19,671 nt of DNA from UBA685 sp049890115 (GTDB lineage Bacteria > Pseudomonadota > Alphaproteobacteria > Puniceispirillales > Puniceispirillaceae). The DNA is taken from assembly GCA_049890115.1 (NCBI GenBank), contig JBMHCC010000027.1, forward strand, positions 1-19,671, given 5' to 3'. Made by a program: the position numbers and the translations under genes. The notes beneath the pieces were generated by a model. The model had not been told where the DNA came from and searched no databases. It was given only the letters and a program-made list of their open reading frames with translations. Positions 1 to 7,644 of the stretch are shown in pieces (position 1 is the first letter of the stretch; each line of letters starts with the position of its first letter).

Positions 1-104
1 GATTTTGAACTAAAAGAGCGGCAATCAACCAGCGCCCCCAAAATGGCTTAGGCGATAATAGTGCCAAGAAGATGGCAAAGCATAGTGGAAAGAATGCAAG
101 TCTT

Positions 105-132
105 TTGAATTATCAAAAAGCCATAGTATAAG
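105..132 (+). promoter_or_regulatory. Candidate sigma70-type promoter for lipB
   Basis: A TTGAAT hexamer (105-110; 4 of 6 matches to TTGACA) is separated by 16 bp from TATAAG (127-132; 5 of 6 matches to TATAAT). It lies about 60 bp before the lipB start in otherwise non-coding sequence, with no competing gene on this strand. This is pattern matching only; no transcript data support it. Confidence 0.35.
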
Positions 133-194
133 GGGCAAGTCAGGCACGCATGGCCATTTGCAGCTTGTGATTTTGAAATAATTAGGTGACAAAA

Positions 195-845
195 ATGCCA
201 GACTGGCGCTTCTTTGATGATAATCAGCCCTATCAGCCTATTATAGATGATATGAATGCCTATGTGCAGTCTATCCAAAATGGCAGCGCGGATGAAGCTG
301 TCTGGGTACTATCACATCAGGCTGTCTTTACAGGTGGTACATCTGCCACAGCTGGTGATATCTTGGCTAAAAGTACCATCCCTTTCATTGAAACAGGGCG
401 CGGCGGGCAATGGACTTATCACGGCCCTGGCATGCGTATTGTCTATCCCATGCTTGATTTAAACAAACGCAAGCAGGATGTACGCCTTTATGTACACACA
501 TTAGAGGCCTGGATTATTGATGTGCTAGCTTGCTTTGCTGTCTCAGGTGAAAGGCGCGATGGGCTGCCTGGCGTATGGGTCAAGCGTGATGATAATACAG
601 GCTATGATAAGATAGCAGCCTTAGGCGTTCGTGTCTCAAAATGGGTGAGCGCGCATGGATTTGCGATTAATCTATGTCCTGATCTGACCGCTTTTGATGC
701 CATCATCGCCTGCGGCGTATCAGATAGTGGCACCACTAGCCTTGCTGCCCTAGGCCTTGATATTGCACCAGCAGAACTTGATATGGCTATCCAAGATTGT
801 TTTTCCGCGCATTTTGGAAAACATGCCGCTATGGGTCTTAGCTAG
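195..845 (+). CDS. lipB: Octanoyl-[acyl carrier protein]:protein N-octanoyltransferase LipB
   Basis: LipB moves the octanoyl group from acyl carrier protein to lipoyl domains of 2-oxoacid dehydrogenases and the glycine cleavage H protein. This is the first step of de novo lipoate attachment, in the cytoplasm. The product is 216 residues, normal for the family. The signature GRGGQWTYHGPG spans about 68-79. The catalytic lysine is K139 in YDKIAALGVRV. The nucleophilic cysteine is C173 in ACGVSDSGTTSL. I chose ATG at 195 because TTAGGTG ends about 6 bp before it; a GTG at 186 would add three residues but overlaps that ribosome site. It is the only + strand gene and converges on the small gene ending at 850. 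Family assignment is secure. Confidence 0.95.
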   Translation: MPDWRFFDDNQPYQPIIDDMNAYVQSIQNGSADEAVWVLSHQAVFTGGTSATAGDILAKSTIPFIETGRGGQWTYHGPGMRIVYPMLDLNKRKQDVRLYVHTLEAWIIDVLACFAVSGERRDGLPGVWVKRDDNTGYDKIAALGVRVSKWVSAHGFAINLCPDLTAFDAIIACGVSDSGTTSLAALGLDIAPAELDMAIQDCFSAHFGKHAAMGLS

Positions 846-849
846 GCGC

Positions 850-1248
850 TTAATCAGCTTCGATCATAATAATCAACGCAGCAACAGCTCTATCAGCCAT
901 CTGCGCTAGCTGAGCATCATCATTATCACGCCCCATCATGCCTTCAACCGGCCCTTCATAATGAACAAGGTGATTTCTGGTATGGCGCAACCAATCAAGC
1001 TTTTTGCGCTCTGCTGCCGACAGATAATCAAGACCATCACCTAGATAGCTATCATCATTATCTGAGAGATCAAAAATCTGTTCTTCATGACGAATGATGT
1101 CAATCAAGCTGGCAGATAAGATAATCACAACAGCCCATAATCTGGCATGAATTGCGCCTTGCAATTCAGCAAGCAAGCGAGTGGCATGCGGGCCATAGCC
1201 AAAAGAGGCTGGCTGGCGCGATGTTATCTTTGCCAATGCAGATGCCAT
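850..1248 (-). CDS. Small uncharacterised protein with HEPN-like RNxxxH motif
   Basis: I cannot assign a function. The 132-residue product looks all-helical. A hydrophobic stretch at about 37-52 (LWAVVIILSASLIDII) is followed by an acidic loop and a helix ending in WLRHTRNHLVHYEGP. In that helix R91 to H96 reads RNHLVH, fitting the R-(polar)-x3-H pattern of HEPN-fold proteins, many of which are RNases or toxins and some of which are not catalytic. The gene starts 20 bp after pccA with a GGAGG/GGGG-rich leader and is the last gene of the left-hand run, so it is probably co-transcribed with pccBA. No antitoxin-like partner is adjacent. HEPN membership is inferred from one motif. The hydrophobic stretch could alternatively be a membrane helix. 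Confidence 0.75.
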   Translation of the reverse strand: MASALAKITSRQPASFGYGPHATRLLAELQGAIHARLWAVVIILSASLIDIIRHEEQIFDLSDNDDSYLGDGLDYLSAAERKKLDWLRHTRNHLVHYEGPVEGMMGRDNDDAQLAQMADRAVAALIIMIEAD

Positions 1249-1268
1249 AAACCGCCCCTACCTCCTGC

Positions 1269-3245
1269 CTACTCGGCTGCCTCATCATCAAGGGATAATT
1301 CAAGGATTAAATCATCAACATTCAGATTATCACCTTCTGCTACCTTGATAGATTTCACAGTACCAGATGCTTCAGCAACCAGCAGATTTTCCATCTTCAT
1401 GGCTTCAATCACAGCAACATTCTGGCCTTTTTGGACAGCCTCCCCAATCTGAACCATCATTTTTGTCAGCAATCCTGGCATTGGGGCGACAACTTGATCA
1501 GCACCAGCACCTTCATCATCAGCTGGCATATAAGACAGCAAATCAGCAATGTGAGCAGGCAGAATCTGTACCATCAAACGCATAGCACCTTTGGTGATGG
1601 TAACATGATGACCATCAATGACTAATTGTGCTGGAAAGGCGACATCATTTACGAGACCCGTATAAAGACCAGCTGATAAAGTGCTTGATAGATGATAATT
1701 TTGATCAGCAATCATAACAGATAAACCATCGCCATCAGATGAGCCTACCATTGCATTGGTGATGGTGCCTGTCTTGTCAGACACAATCATAGATGTGCCA
1801 GCTATGCCAGTATGAAGCCTGTTTTGATGAGTATAAATTGCTGCCACAGCTAGTGCTGCCATTTTGTTATAATCATCGCCGGCCGGATGCGATACGACAA
1901 AACCATCACTGAAATAATCAGCGATAAAGCCTGTTGTGATATCACCAGAGCGATACACCTCATGTTCTAGAACAGCTGATAAAAATTGTCTGTTAGATTG
2001 AATGCCCTTGACCTCATAATGGTCAAGTGCGGTATGCAACCTGTCAATCGCTGTCTGCCTATCAGGGCCATAGGCTATTAATTTGGCAATCATCGGGTCA
2101 TAGAACATGGAAATAGCACCACCTTCTTCAACACCTGAATCAACCCGCACCCCTTCACCTTGTGGCTCACGATAGCGCAATAGCTGACCAATAGATGGCA
2201 GGAAATCACGTTCTGGATCTTCAGCATAAAGGCGTGCTTCCATAGCCCAACCATTTGGCTTAATCGCATCTTGAGTCAGTGATAATGCTTCACCAGCGGC
2301 AATGCGTATCATCCATTCCACCAAATCAAGCCCATAGACTAACTCTGTCACAGGATGTTCAACCTGAAGCCTGGTGTTCATCTCAAGGAAATAGAAATCC
2401 TGATTAGCGCCAACAATGAATTCAACCGTACCAGCAGAGCGATAATTAACCGCCTTTGCCAAAGCCACAGCCTGCTCTCCCATTGCCTGCCTTGTTTCAG
2501 CAGATATAAAGGGACTTGGGGCTTCTTCTAGAACCTTTTGATGGCGGCGTTGAATGGAACATTCACGCTCACCCAAATAAACAGCACCACCTTTGCCATC
2601 AGCAAGCAGCTGAATTTCAATATGGCGCGGTTTGACAACGAATTTTTCAATAAAGACACGGTCATCACCAAAGGCATTTCTGGCTTCATTCATCGCCGCG
2701 CTCATGCCATCAGCCAAAGATGCTTCATCTTCGATAACACGCATCCCTTTACCGCCGCCGCCAGCTGATGCTTTCACCATCACAGGATAGCCAATCTCGG
2801 CTGCTGCTTTTTTTGCCTCTGCGATATCAGAGACAGCATCAGCGGTTCCAGGCACGGTCGAAACACCAGCTTTAACAGCTAGCTTTTTGGATTCAATTTT
2901 GTCACCCATCACCTCAATTGCATGAGGGGCAGGACCAATAAAGACAAGACCAGCTTTTTCAACAGCTGATACAAAGCCTGAATTTTCAGATAAAAACCCA
3001 AAGCCAGGATGAATAGCCTCAGCGCCTGATTTTAGGGCGACATCAATAATAACATCGCCACGCAAATAGCTTTCAGATGATGGTGATGCGCCAATATGAT
3101 AGGCCTCATCAGCCATTTTCACATGAGGTGTTCCCGCATCAGCGTCTGAATAGACAGCCACTGTCTGAATCCCCATTGCCTTTGCTGTTTTCATCACACG
3201 GCGGGCAATTTCACCGCGGTTTGCAATCAGAATTTTTTTAAACAT
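1269..3245 (-). CDS. pccA: Propionyl-CoA carboxylase, biotin-carboxylase/BCCP (alpha) subunit
   Basis: The alpha subunit carboxylates its own biotin using ATP and bicarbonate. The beta subunit then transfers the carboxyl group to propionyl-CoA, giving methylmalonyl-CoA. The 658 residues hold an N-terminal biotin carboxylase domain (IANRGEIA near residue 10), an ATP-grasp core (GGGGKG at about 162-167, EMNTRLQVEH at about 288-297), a connecting region at about 460-580, and a C-terminal biotinyl domain with the EAMKMEN site (biotinylated lysine K617). ATG at 3245 gives the usual MFKKILIANRGE start and lies 10 bp after AAAAGGG. The upstream ATG at 3254 nearly touches that ribosome site. Pairing with pccB supports propionyl- over acetyl- or methylcrotonyl-CoA, but substrate is not proven by sequence. 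Confidence 0.93.
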   Translation of the reverse strand: MFKKILIANRGEIARRVMKTAKAMGIQTVAVYSDADAGTPHVKMADEAYHIGASPSSESYLRGDVIIDVALKSGAEAIHPGFGFLSENSGFVSAVEKAGLVFIGPAPHAIEVMGDKIESKKLAVKAGVSTVPGTADAVSDIAEAKKAAAEIGYPVMVKASAGGGGKGMRVIEDEASLADGMSAAMNEARNAFGDDRVFIEKFVVKPRHIEIQLLADGKGGAVYLGERECSIQRRHQKVLEEAPSPFISAETRQAMGEQAVALAKAVNYRSAGTVEFIVGANQDFYFLEMNTRLQVEHPVTELVYGLDLVEWMIRIAAGEALSLTQDAIKPNGWAMEARLYAEDPERDFLPSIGQLLRYREPQGEGVRVDSGVEEGGAISMFYDPMIAKLIAYGPDRQTAIDRLHTALDHYEVKGIQSNRQFLSAVLEHEVYRSGDITTGFIADYFSDGFVVSHPAGDDYNKMAALAVAAIYTHQNRLHTGIAGTSMIVSDKTGTITNAMVGSSDGDGLSVMIADQNYHLSSTLSAGLYTGLVNDVAFPAQLVIDGHHVTITKGAMRLMVQILPAHIADLLSYMPADDEGAGADQVVAPMPGLLTKMMVQIGEAVQKGQNVAVIEAMKMENLLVAEASGTVKSIKVAEGDNLNVDDLILELSLDDEAAE

Positions 3246-3281
3246 AGCTTTCATACCCTTTTAAAAAAAACCAGCATCACT

Positions 3282-4814
3282 TTAGAGCGGTAAATTATCA
3301 TGTTTGCGTGGTGGGTTGCTCAGCTCTTTATCCTGCAACATGGTTAAAGCACGTCCCAGACGCCGGCGTGAATTGCGTGGCATAATGATATCATCAATAT
3401 AGCCGCGCCCTGCTGCCACAAACGGATTGGCAAATTTTTCACGATATTCATCTGTGCGTGATTTTAATTTTTCAGCATCATCAGCATCATCTCTGAAAAT
3501 GATACGTGCCGCACCTTCAGGTCCCATCACAGCAATTTCAGCTGTTGGCCATGCGTAATTCACATCACCGCGCAAATGCTTTGATGCCATCACATCATAA
3601 GCACCGCCATAAGCCTTTCTTGTAATCAAAGTCACCTTTGGCACAGTCGCTTCGGCATAAGCATAAAGCAGCTTTGCACCTTGCGAGATAATACCGCCTG
3701 TTTCCTGCGAGAGACCAGGCATAAAACCAGGCACATCAACCAATGTCACAAGCGGAATATTAAAGGCATCACAAAAGCGAACAAAACGCGCTGCTTTGCG
3801 TGAGGCATTAATATCAAGACAACCTGCTAGCACCAGCGGCTGATTGGCCACAACACCAACGCTGCGGCCTTCAATACGGGCAAAACCACAGATAATATTG
3901 GCAGCAAAATCTTTGTGAATTTCAAAAATCTGACCATCATCTACAATTTCGCGGATGACTGTTTTCATATCATAGGGCGTGTTTGGATTATCAGGGATGA
4001 TTTGATCCAAAACAGCAGATGGCCTGTCTAGCAGATCATCTGTTTCATAAATTGGCGCCTCTTCACGGTTTGACAAAGGCAGATAGCTCATCAGCTCTCT
4101 GGTGCGCATCAGCATTTCAATATCATTGGCAAATGCGCCATGTGCGACACCAGAGGTGCGGCTATGCATCTTAGCCCCGCCAAGCTCATCAGCTGTTAGA
4201 TCTTCATGTGTCACTGTTTTGACAACATCAGGGCCTGTCACAAACATATAGCTTGACCCTTCGACCATAAAGATGAAATCGGTAATAGCTGGTGAATAGA
4301 CAGCACCGCCAGCACAAGGACCCATAATCAATGAGATTTGCGGCACGACACCAGAGGCTAGCACATTACGCTGGAACACTTCTGCATAACCACCAAGCGA
4401 GGCCACACCCTCTTGAATACGTGCCCCACCTGAATCATTGAGACCAATCACAGGAATGCCTGATTTAATCGCCTGATCCATAATCTTACAGATTTTTGCA
4501 GCATGTGTTTCTGACAGCGAGCCGCCCAAAACCGTGAAATCTTGAGAATAGACAAAAACAGGCCTGCCAGAAATCGTGCCATAGCCAATCACAACACCAT
4601 CGCCAGGAATTTTATTATCTTCCATGCCAAAATCATGACAACGATGTTCGACAAACATATCCCATTCTTCAAAGGAATTTTCATCAAGCAAAATGTGCAA
4701 ACGCTCTCTGGCGGTTAATTTGCCTTTGGCATGTTGTGCATCACGCCGACGTGCCCCGCCACCAAGACGTGCAGCCTCACGCTTTTGTTCTAATTGTGCC
4801 AGAATATCTGTCAT
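3282..4814 (-). CDS. pccB: Propionyl-CoA carboxylase, carboxyltransferase (beta) subunit
   Basis: This subunit carries the carboxyltransferase reaction that moves CO2 from biotin to propionyl-CoA, feeding odd-chain fatty acid, branched amino acid or methylated-compound carbon into methylmalonyl-CoA. The 510 residues are the normal length. Two crotonase-like halves are visible. The N half has NDSGGARIQEG (126-136) and GPCAGGAVYSPA (165-176). The C half has DVPGFMPG (360-367) and GGAYDVMASKHL (403-414), giving the two oxyanion-hole glycine pairs. The C-terminus KHDNLPL is typical of PccB. A GGGGGA ribosome site precedes the ATG. It lies 36 bp before pccA and 42 bp after the ATP12 gene. No methylmalonyl-CoA mutase or epimerase gene is in the window. 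Confidence 0.95.
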   Translation of the reverse strand: MTDILAQLEQKREAARLGGGARRRDAQHAKGKLTARERLHILLDENSFEEWDMFVEHRCHDFGMEDNKIPGDGVVIGYGTISGRPVFVYSQDFTVLGGSLSETHAAKICKIMDQAIKSGIPVIGLNDSGGARIQEGVASLGGYAEVFQRNVLASGVVPQISLIMGPCAGGAVYSPAITDFIFMVEGSSYMFVTGPDVVKTVTHEDLTADELGGAKMHSRTSGVAHGAFANDIEMLMRTRELMSYLPLSNREEAPIYETDDLLDRPSAVLDQIIPDNPNTPYDMKTVIREIVDDGQIFEIHKDFAANIICGFARIEGRSVGVVANQPLVLAGCLDINASRKAARFVRFCDAFNIPLVTLVDVPGFMPGLSQETGGIISQGAKLLYAYAEATVPKVTLITRKAYGGAYDVMASKHLRGDVNYAWPTAEIAVMGPEGAARIIFRDDADDAEKLKSRTDEYREKFANPFVAAGRGYIDDIIMPRNSRRRLGRALTMLQDKELSNPPRKHDNLPL

Positions 4815-4856
4815 CTCATCCCCCTGAAACTAATTGGCTCTTTGAATAACAGTTTT

Positions 4857-5567
4857 TTATAAAGTCTTCAAAAATTTTGCAGCATCTGCAATTTCACGCT
4901 GGATATTATCGCGTCGTTCAACAGCAAAGCTATCAGCTCCCCATTTTTCTTCCTGATAAAGCTCATCCAGAAACGCAAGAGCCATCACATCATCCACATT
5001 ATAATGCTTTTCAACAAAGCCAAGACCCAATGCAAGTGAGCCTGATAATGTGGTAACGCGGTATAGCCCTAAATAGGACCAATCATCAATCGCACTGATA
5101 ATTGGTGGTAATTTTTTTGCCACATCTTGTGACTGTGTTTGCGGCATGATGCCGGTAAAGATCGCCAGATTGATATCATAACGCTGCGCCAGCCATGCTT
5201 GGACGGTGCCCCATTTTTGCGCTTGTCGTGATGCCAAATTCTCATCTTCTTTTTGGTCACAATGATAACAAATAAGGTCTCCCAAACCATAGCGCACCAT
5301 CTCATCATCAAGCACCTGTCTTTGGGTCATAATGCGGTCAATGACAGTTGAGGCAAGCGAGAAAATCGGCATTGTCTCTGGCACAATTTTTGCACTCTGG
5401 GCATCAAATTCACCAGCGATGGCATCAGCTAATGCCTGATTTGGCAAAATCAAATCAGCCTTGGCCGGCGTTTTCAGTACACGGCCATCTAATGTTACAA
5501 TATGACCATCACCTTGAGATGTGCTTTCGACCTTTTTATAAAATCGGCGTGCCGCTTTTTTTTCCAT
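4857..5567 (-). CDS. ATP12-family chaperone for F1-ATPase assembly
   Basis: ATP12 proteins bind the F1 alpha subunit before alpha3beta3 assembly. The bacterial forms are largely confined to alphaproteobacteria, the mitochondrial relatives. The 236 residues show the family layout: RRFYKKV at the N-terminus, a beta-rich segment with LDGRVLKTPAK (about 26-36), a conserved MVRYGLGDLICYHC region, then the helical C-terminal part with LYRVTTLSGSLALGLG and YQEEKWGADSFA. It lies 30 bp after the HAD hydrolase. The neighbourhood crcB, rluC-type synthase, HAD, ATP12 recurs in alphaproteobacteria (general knowledge). The ribosome site before ATG 5567 is weak (GAGATAG), which suggests translational coupling to the preceding gene. 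The family call is strong; its necessity in this organism is unknown. Confidence 0.9.
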   Translation of the reverse strand: MEKKAARRFYKKVESTSQGDGHIVTLDGRVLKTPAKADLILPNQALADAIAGEFDAQSAKIVPETMPIFSLASTVIDRIMTQRQVLDDEMVRYGLGDLICYHCDQKEDENLASRQAQKWGTVQAWLAQRYDINLAIFTGIMPQTQSQDVAKKLPPIISAIDDWSYLGLYRVTTLSGSLALGLGFVEKHYNVDDVMALAFLDELYQEEKWGADSFAVERRDNIQREIADAAKFLKTL

Positions 5568-5597
5568 TATCTATCTCGTTACTGCGAACAACTATGA

Positions 5598-6269
5598 TTA
5601 GTCTGGCTGGCTGGTTGATAGGACATGATAGAGGTCGTCAAAATCCTGTGCAATATGAATAGCACCTGCTGCGGTTAATTCCCCAACATCATGATAACCC
5701 CAACCAACGCCAATAAATTGAACGCCGGCACCTTTGGCACAATGCGCATCATTGAGCGTATCACCAATCAGATAGGTGTGTTGCGCCTCTGCTCCCGTTC
5801 GTGCCAATGCCGCCAAAGCCATATCTGGGGCTGGTTTTACCACCGTATCATCAGCTGTCATTCTGACATCAAATAAATCAATCATGCCATAGCCATCAAG
5901 CAATGTATCAAGACCATGGCGCCCTTTATTGGTCACAATACCAAGCAGCCAGCCATCAGCGGCAAGCGCACGTACACAATCTTCTGCCCCATCAAATAGC
6001 TTGTCACGCTCACCATCTGGATTGGCTAATTCACGGCGATGCTGGCGGCGATATTCATCAAAGATAATCTGGCCAAGTGCGGCATCACCTTGTGCATAAG
6101 ATATTGCCGATACAAGCAATCCCTGACCGATATTGGCACGGATTTCTGCATCATCTGGGATAGGGGCACCAGCGATTTTGCACGCATCTTTAGTAATACG
6201 CTGAATGGTCGCAAGACTATCTGTCAGCGTACCATCAAAATCAAAAAGTGCTAATCTTAGCTCTGTCAT
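5598..6269 (-). CDS. HAD-superfamily (subfamily IA) hydrolase, phosphoglycolate-phosphatase-like
   Basis: This is a cytoplasmic Mg-dependent phosphatase of the Gph/PGP type. All four HAD motifs are present in the 223-residue product: DFDGTLTDS (nucleophile D10, acid/base D12), IVTN (T113), K145 in VVKPAPDM, and GDTLND (D170, D174). The helical insertion after motif I marks a C1 cap typical of phosphoglycolate phosphatases and related enzymes, but the substrate cannot be fixed from sequence. I chose ATG at 6269 because AAAGGG sits 6 bp upstream; an ATG at 6293 would overlap the end of the preceding pseudouridine synthase gene by 14 bp. The gap to that gene is 10 bp, pointing to coupled expression. 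Confidence 0.88.
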   Translation of the reverse strand: MTELRLALFDFDGTLTDSLATIQRITKDACKIAGAPIPDDAEIRANIGQGLLVSAISYAQGDAALGQIIFDEYRRQHRRELANPDGERDKLFDGAEDCVRALAADGWLLGIVTNKGRHGLDTLLDGYGMIDLFDVRMTADDTVVKPAPDMALAALARTGAEAQHTYLIGDTLNDAHCAKGAGVQFIGVGWGYHDVGELTAAGAIHIAQDFDDLYHVLSTSQPD

Positions 6270-6279
6270 AATCGACCCT

Positions 6280-7257
6280 TTATGCTTCGTCAAAATCAGG
6301 GATGGTTGATGGGATATCAGCCTGGCATTCCAGAAATTTGATAGCTTGTCTCATGTGATCTGGCAAAGGCGCAGTTAATAATCTGCCATCGGGCAACCGC
6401 AAAAATTGGGCATGAAGATGCAGCTGTTTGGCAAAATCAGGCCCTGGATGCGCATCGCTGCCAGCATATTTGCCATCCCCCAAAATAGGCGCACCAGCTG
6501 CTAGCATATGGACACGTAATTGGTGCGTGCGCCCTGTGCGTGGCTGCAATGCCATCACAGATAATTTGCCGCCAGAGCGCGCTAAAGTCTTAAAAATCGT
6601 ATGCGCAAATTGCCCATTTTCATAATCAGGTGCCATTTTCTCACGGCCAGCACTGCCTGATTTTGCCAATGGCACTTTGATATCACCTGCATCAGGCAAC
6701 TGTCCCAAAATAACAGCCAGATATGATTTTCCCATTTTGTGCGATTGAAAATCAGCTGCCAAATTGCGTGCTGCCTTATCATTCTTAGCAACCAGTAAAA
6801 TACCAGAGGTATCTTTATCAAGCCTGTGAACAAGCTTAGGACGTGTTGAACTGGCATAGGCTGTTTGCAATAAGCCATCAATATGACGCGCGGTTGATGT
6901 GCCGCCCTGAACTGCCAAGCCAGCTGGCTTATTAAAGGCAATCCAGTCTTTTGTCTCTGCAATAGTGATATCATCTAAAAAGCTGAGAGCTGATTTTTGA
7001 CGCTCTGCAGATGGCACAGATGGTTTTGTATCTTGCTTGTCATCTTGTTGTTGTGGCTTCATCAGCCAATCTGGCATGGTGACCATCTGACCTGCCATAC
7101 AACGATGTGATGCTTTCACCTTGGCACCATCAAGGCGCATCAGACCAGAGCGCAGTGATTTTTCGATCTGCACCTGCCGCAAATGCGGAAACTTCCGCTT
7201 CAATGCTCTATCAAGACGGCTATCAGTTTCACTATCTGGAATACGGTAATCTGCCAT
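6280..7257 (-). CDS. RluC/RluD-family ribosomal large subunit pseudouridine synthase
   Basis: The enzyme isomerises specific uridines in 23S rRNA. The 325 residues carry an N-terminal S4 RNA-binding domain (about 13-70), a glutamine- and charge-rich linker (about 69-90), then the catalytic domain. The catalytic motif is HRLDKDTSG with aspartate D147; the later motif GRTHQLRVHMLAAGAPILGD is also conserved. RluC (positions 955/2504/2580 in E. coli) is the usual annotation for this gene in the crcB-HAD-ATP12 neighbourhood, but RluD-type specificity cannot be excluded, so I give no symbol. The start lies 3 bp after the crcB stop. Confidence 0.9.
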   Translation of the reverse strand: MADYRIPDSETDSRLDRALKRKFPHLRQVQIEKSLRSGLMRLDGAKVKASHRCMAGQMVTMPDWLMKPQQQDDKQDTKPSVPSAERQKSALSFLDDITIAETKDWIAFNKPAGLAVQGGTSTARHIDGLLQTAYASSTRPKLVHRLDKDTSGILLVAKNDKAARNLAADFQSHKMGKSYLAVILGQLPDAGDIKVPLAKSGSAGREKMAPDYENGQFAHTIFKTLARSGGKLSVMALQPRTGRTHQLRVHMLAAGAPILGDGKYAGSDAHPGPDFAKQLHLHAQFLRLPDGRLLTAPLPDHMRQAIKFLECQADIPSTIPDFDEA

Positions 7258-7260
7258 GAT

Positions 7261-7644
7261 TTATATCTGCCCTGCCTTGATAATAGAATAAGCTGCAAAA
7301 AAGGCAGATAATGAAATTGTGAAACTCGCTGCCAGATAGCCGCATAAGGTGAGATAATGACCTTGTTCTAACAAGGTAAAGCTATCAAGGGCAAAGCTGG
7401 AAAAAGTGGTTAACGCACCCAAAAACCCCACCATGATAAATGGTCGCCATGGTTCGATTATCACAGGATACTGTGCCATCAGGCCAACCATTACCCCCAT
7501 GAGCGCACAACCTGTGATATTCACCGTCAAGGTTGCCACCCAAACAGGCACGATAGTGGTGCCAGCAACCATTATACTGGCGCCATAACGCATTAAGGCA
7601 CCAAGTGCACCGCCAACTGCTACAGATATCAGGGTTGTTATCAT
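7261..7644 (-). CDS. crcB: Fluoride exporter CrcB/FluC
   Basis: FluC proteins are small dual-topology membrane channels that let fluoride leave the cell. The 127-residue product has four hydrophobic segments (about 1-22, 32-58, 66-88, 96-122), an N-terminal GGALGALMRYG, a mid-protein VNITG motif and the hallmark GALTTFSSFALDS carrying the pore phenylalanines. The motif normally read as GSF after VNxxG is GCA here, a small deviation. The start overlaps the previous stop codon in an ATGA arrangement, and the gene lies 3 bp before the pseudouridine synthase. The upstream sequence is entirely coding, so there is no room for the fluoride riboswitch that often controls crcB; expression is probably constitutive with the operon. 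Confidence 0.93.
   Translation of the reverse strand: MITTLISVAVGGALGALMRYGASIMVAGTTIVPVWVATLTVNITGCALMGVMVGLMAQYPVIIEPWRPFIMVGFLGALTTFSSFALDSFTLLEQGHYLTLCGYLAASFTISLSAFFAAYSIIKAGQI

Noticed and set aside
1..51. An open + strand frame from the window edge to a TAG at 49-51, a possible C-terminal tail of an upstream gene
   Set aside because: Only 16 codons are visible and the short sequence has no recognisable family signature, so coding cannot be supported. The rest of 1-194 shows only the possible lipB promoter.
150..157. Short palindrome ATGGCCAT upstream of lipB
   Set aside because: Eight-base palindromes are expected by chance in this length and nothing else marks it as an operator.
48..278. 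A 76-codon - strand frame across the lipB leader and 5' end
   Set aside because: It overlaps lipB coding, has no visible ribosome site or domain, and its composition looks like an antisense shadow.
3258..3281. T8 run between pccB and pccA on the transcribed strand
   Set aside because: No hairpin precedes it, so it is not a terminator; the genes are best read as one operon.
3474..3494. Short tandem CAGCATCAT repeat inside pccB
   Set aside because: It encodes an in-frame Asp/Ala-rich surface stretch (DDADDA) with preferred codons. Two copies only, with no sign of instability or regulation.
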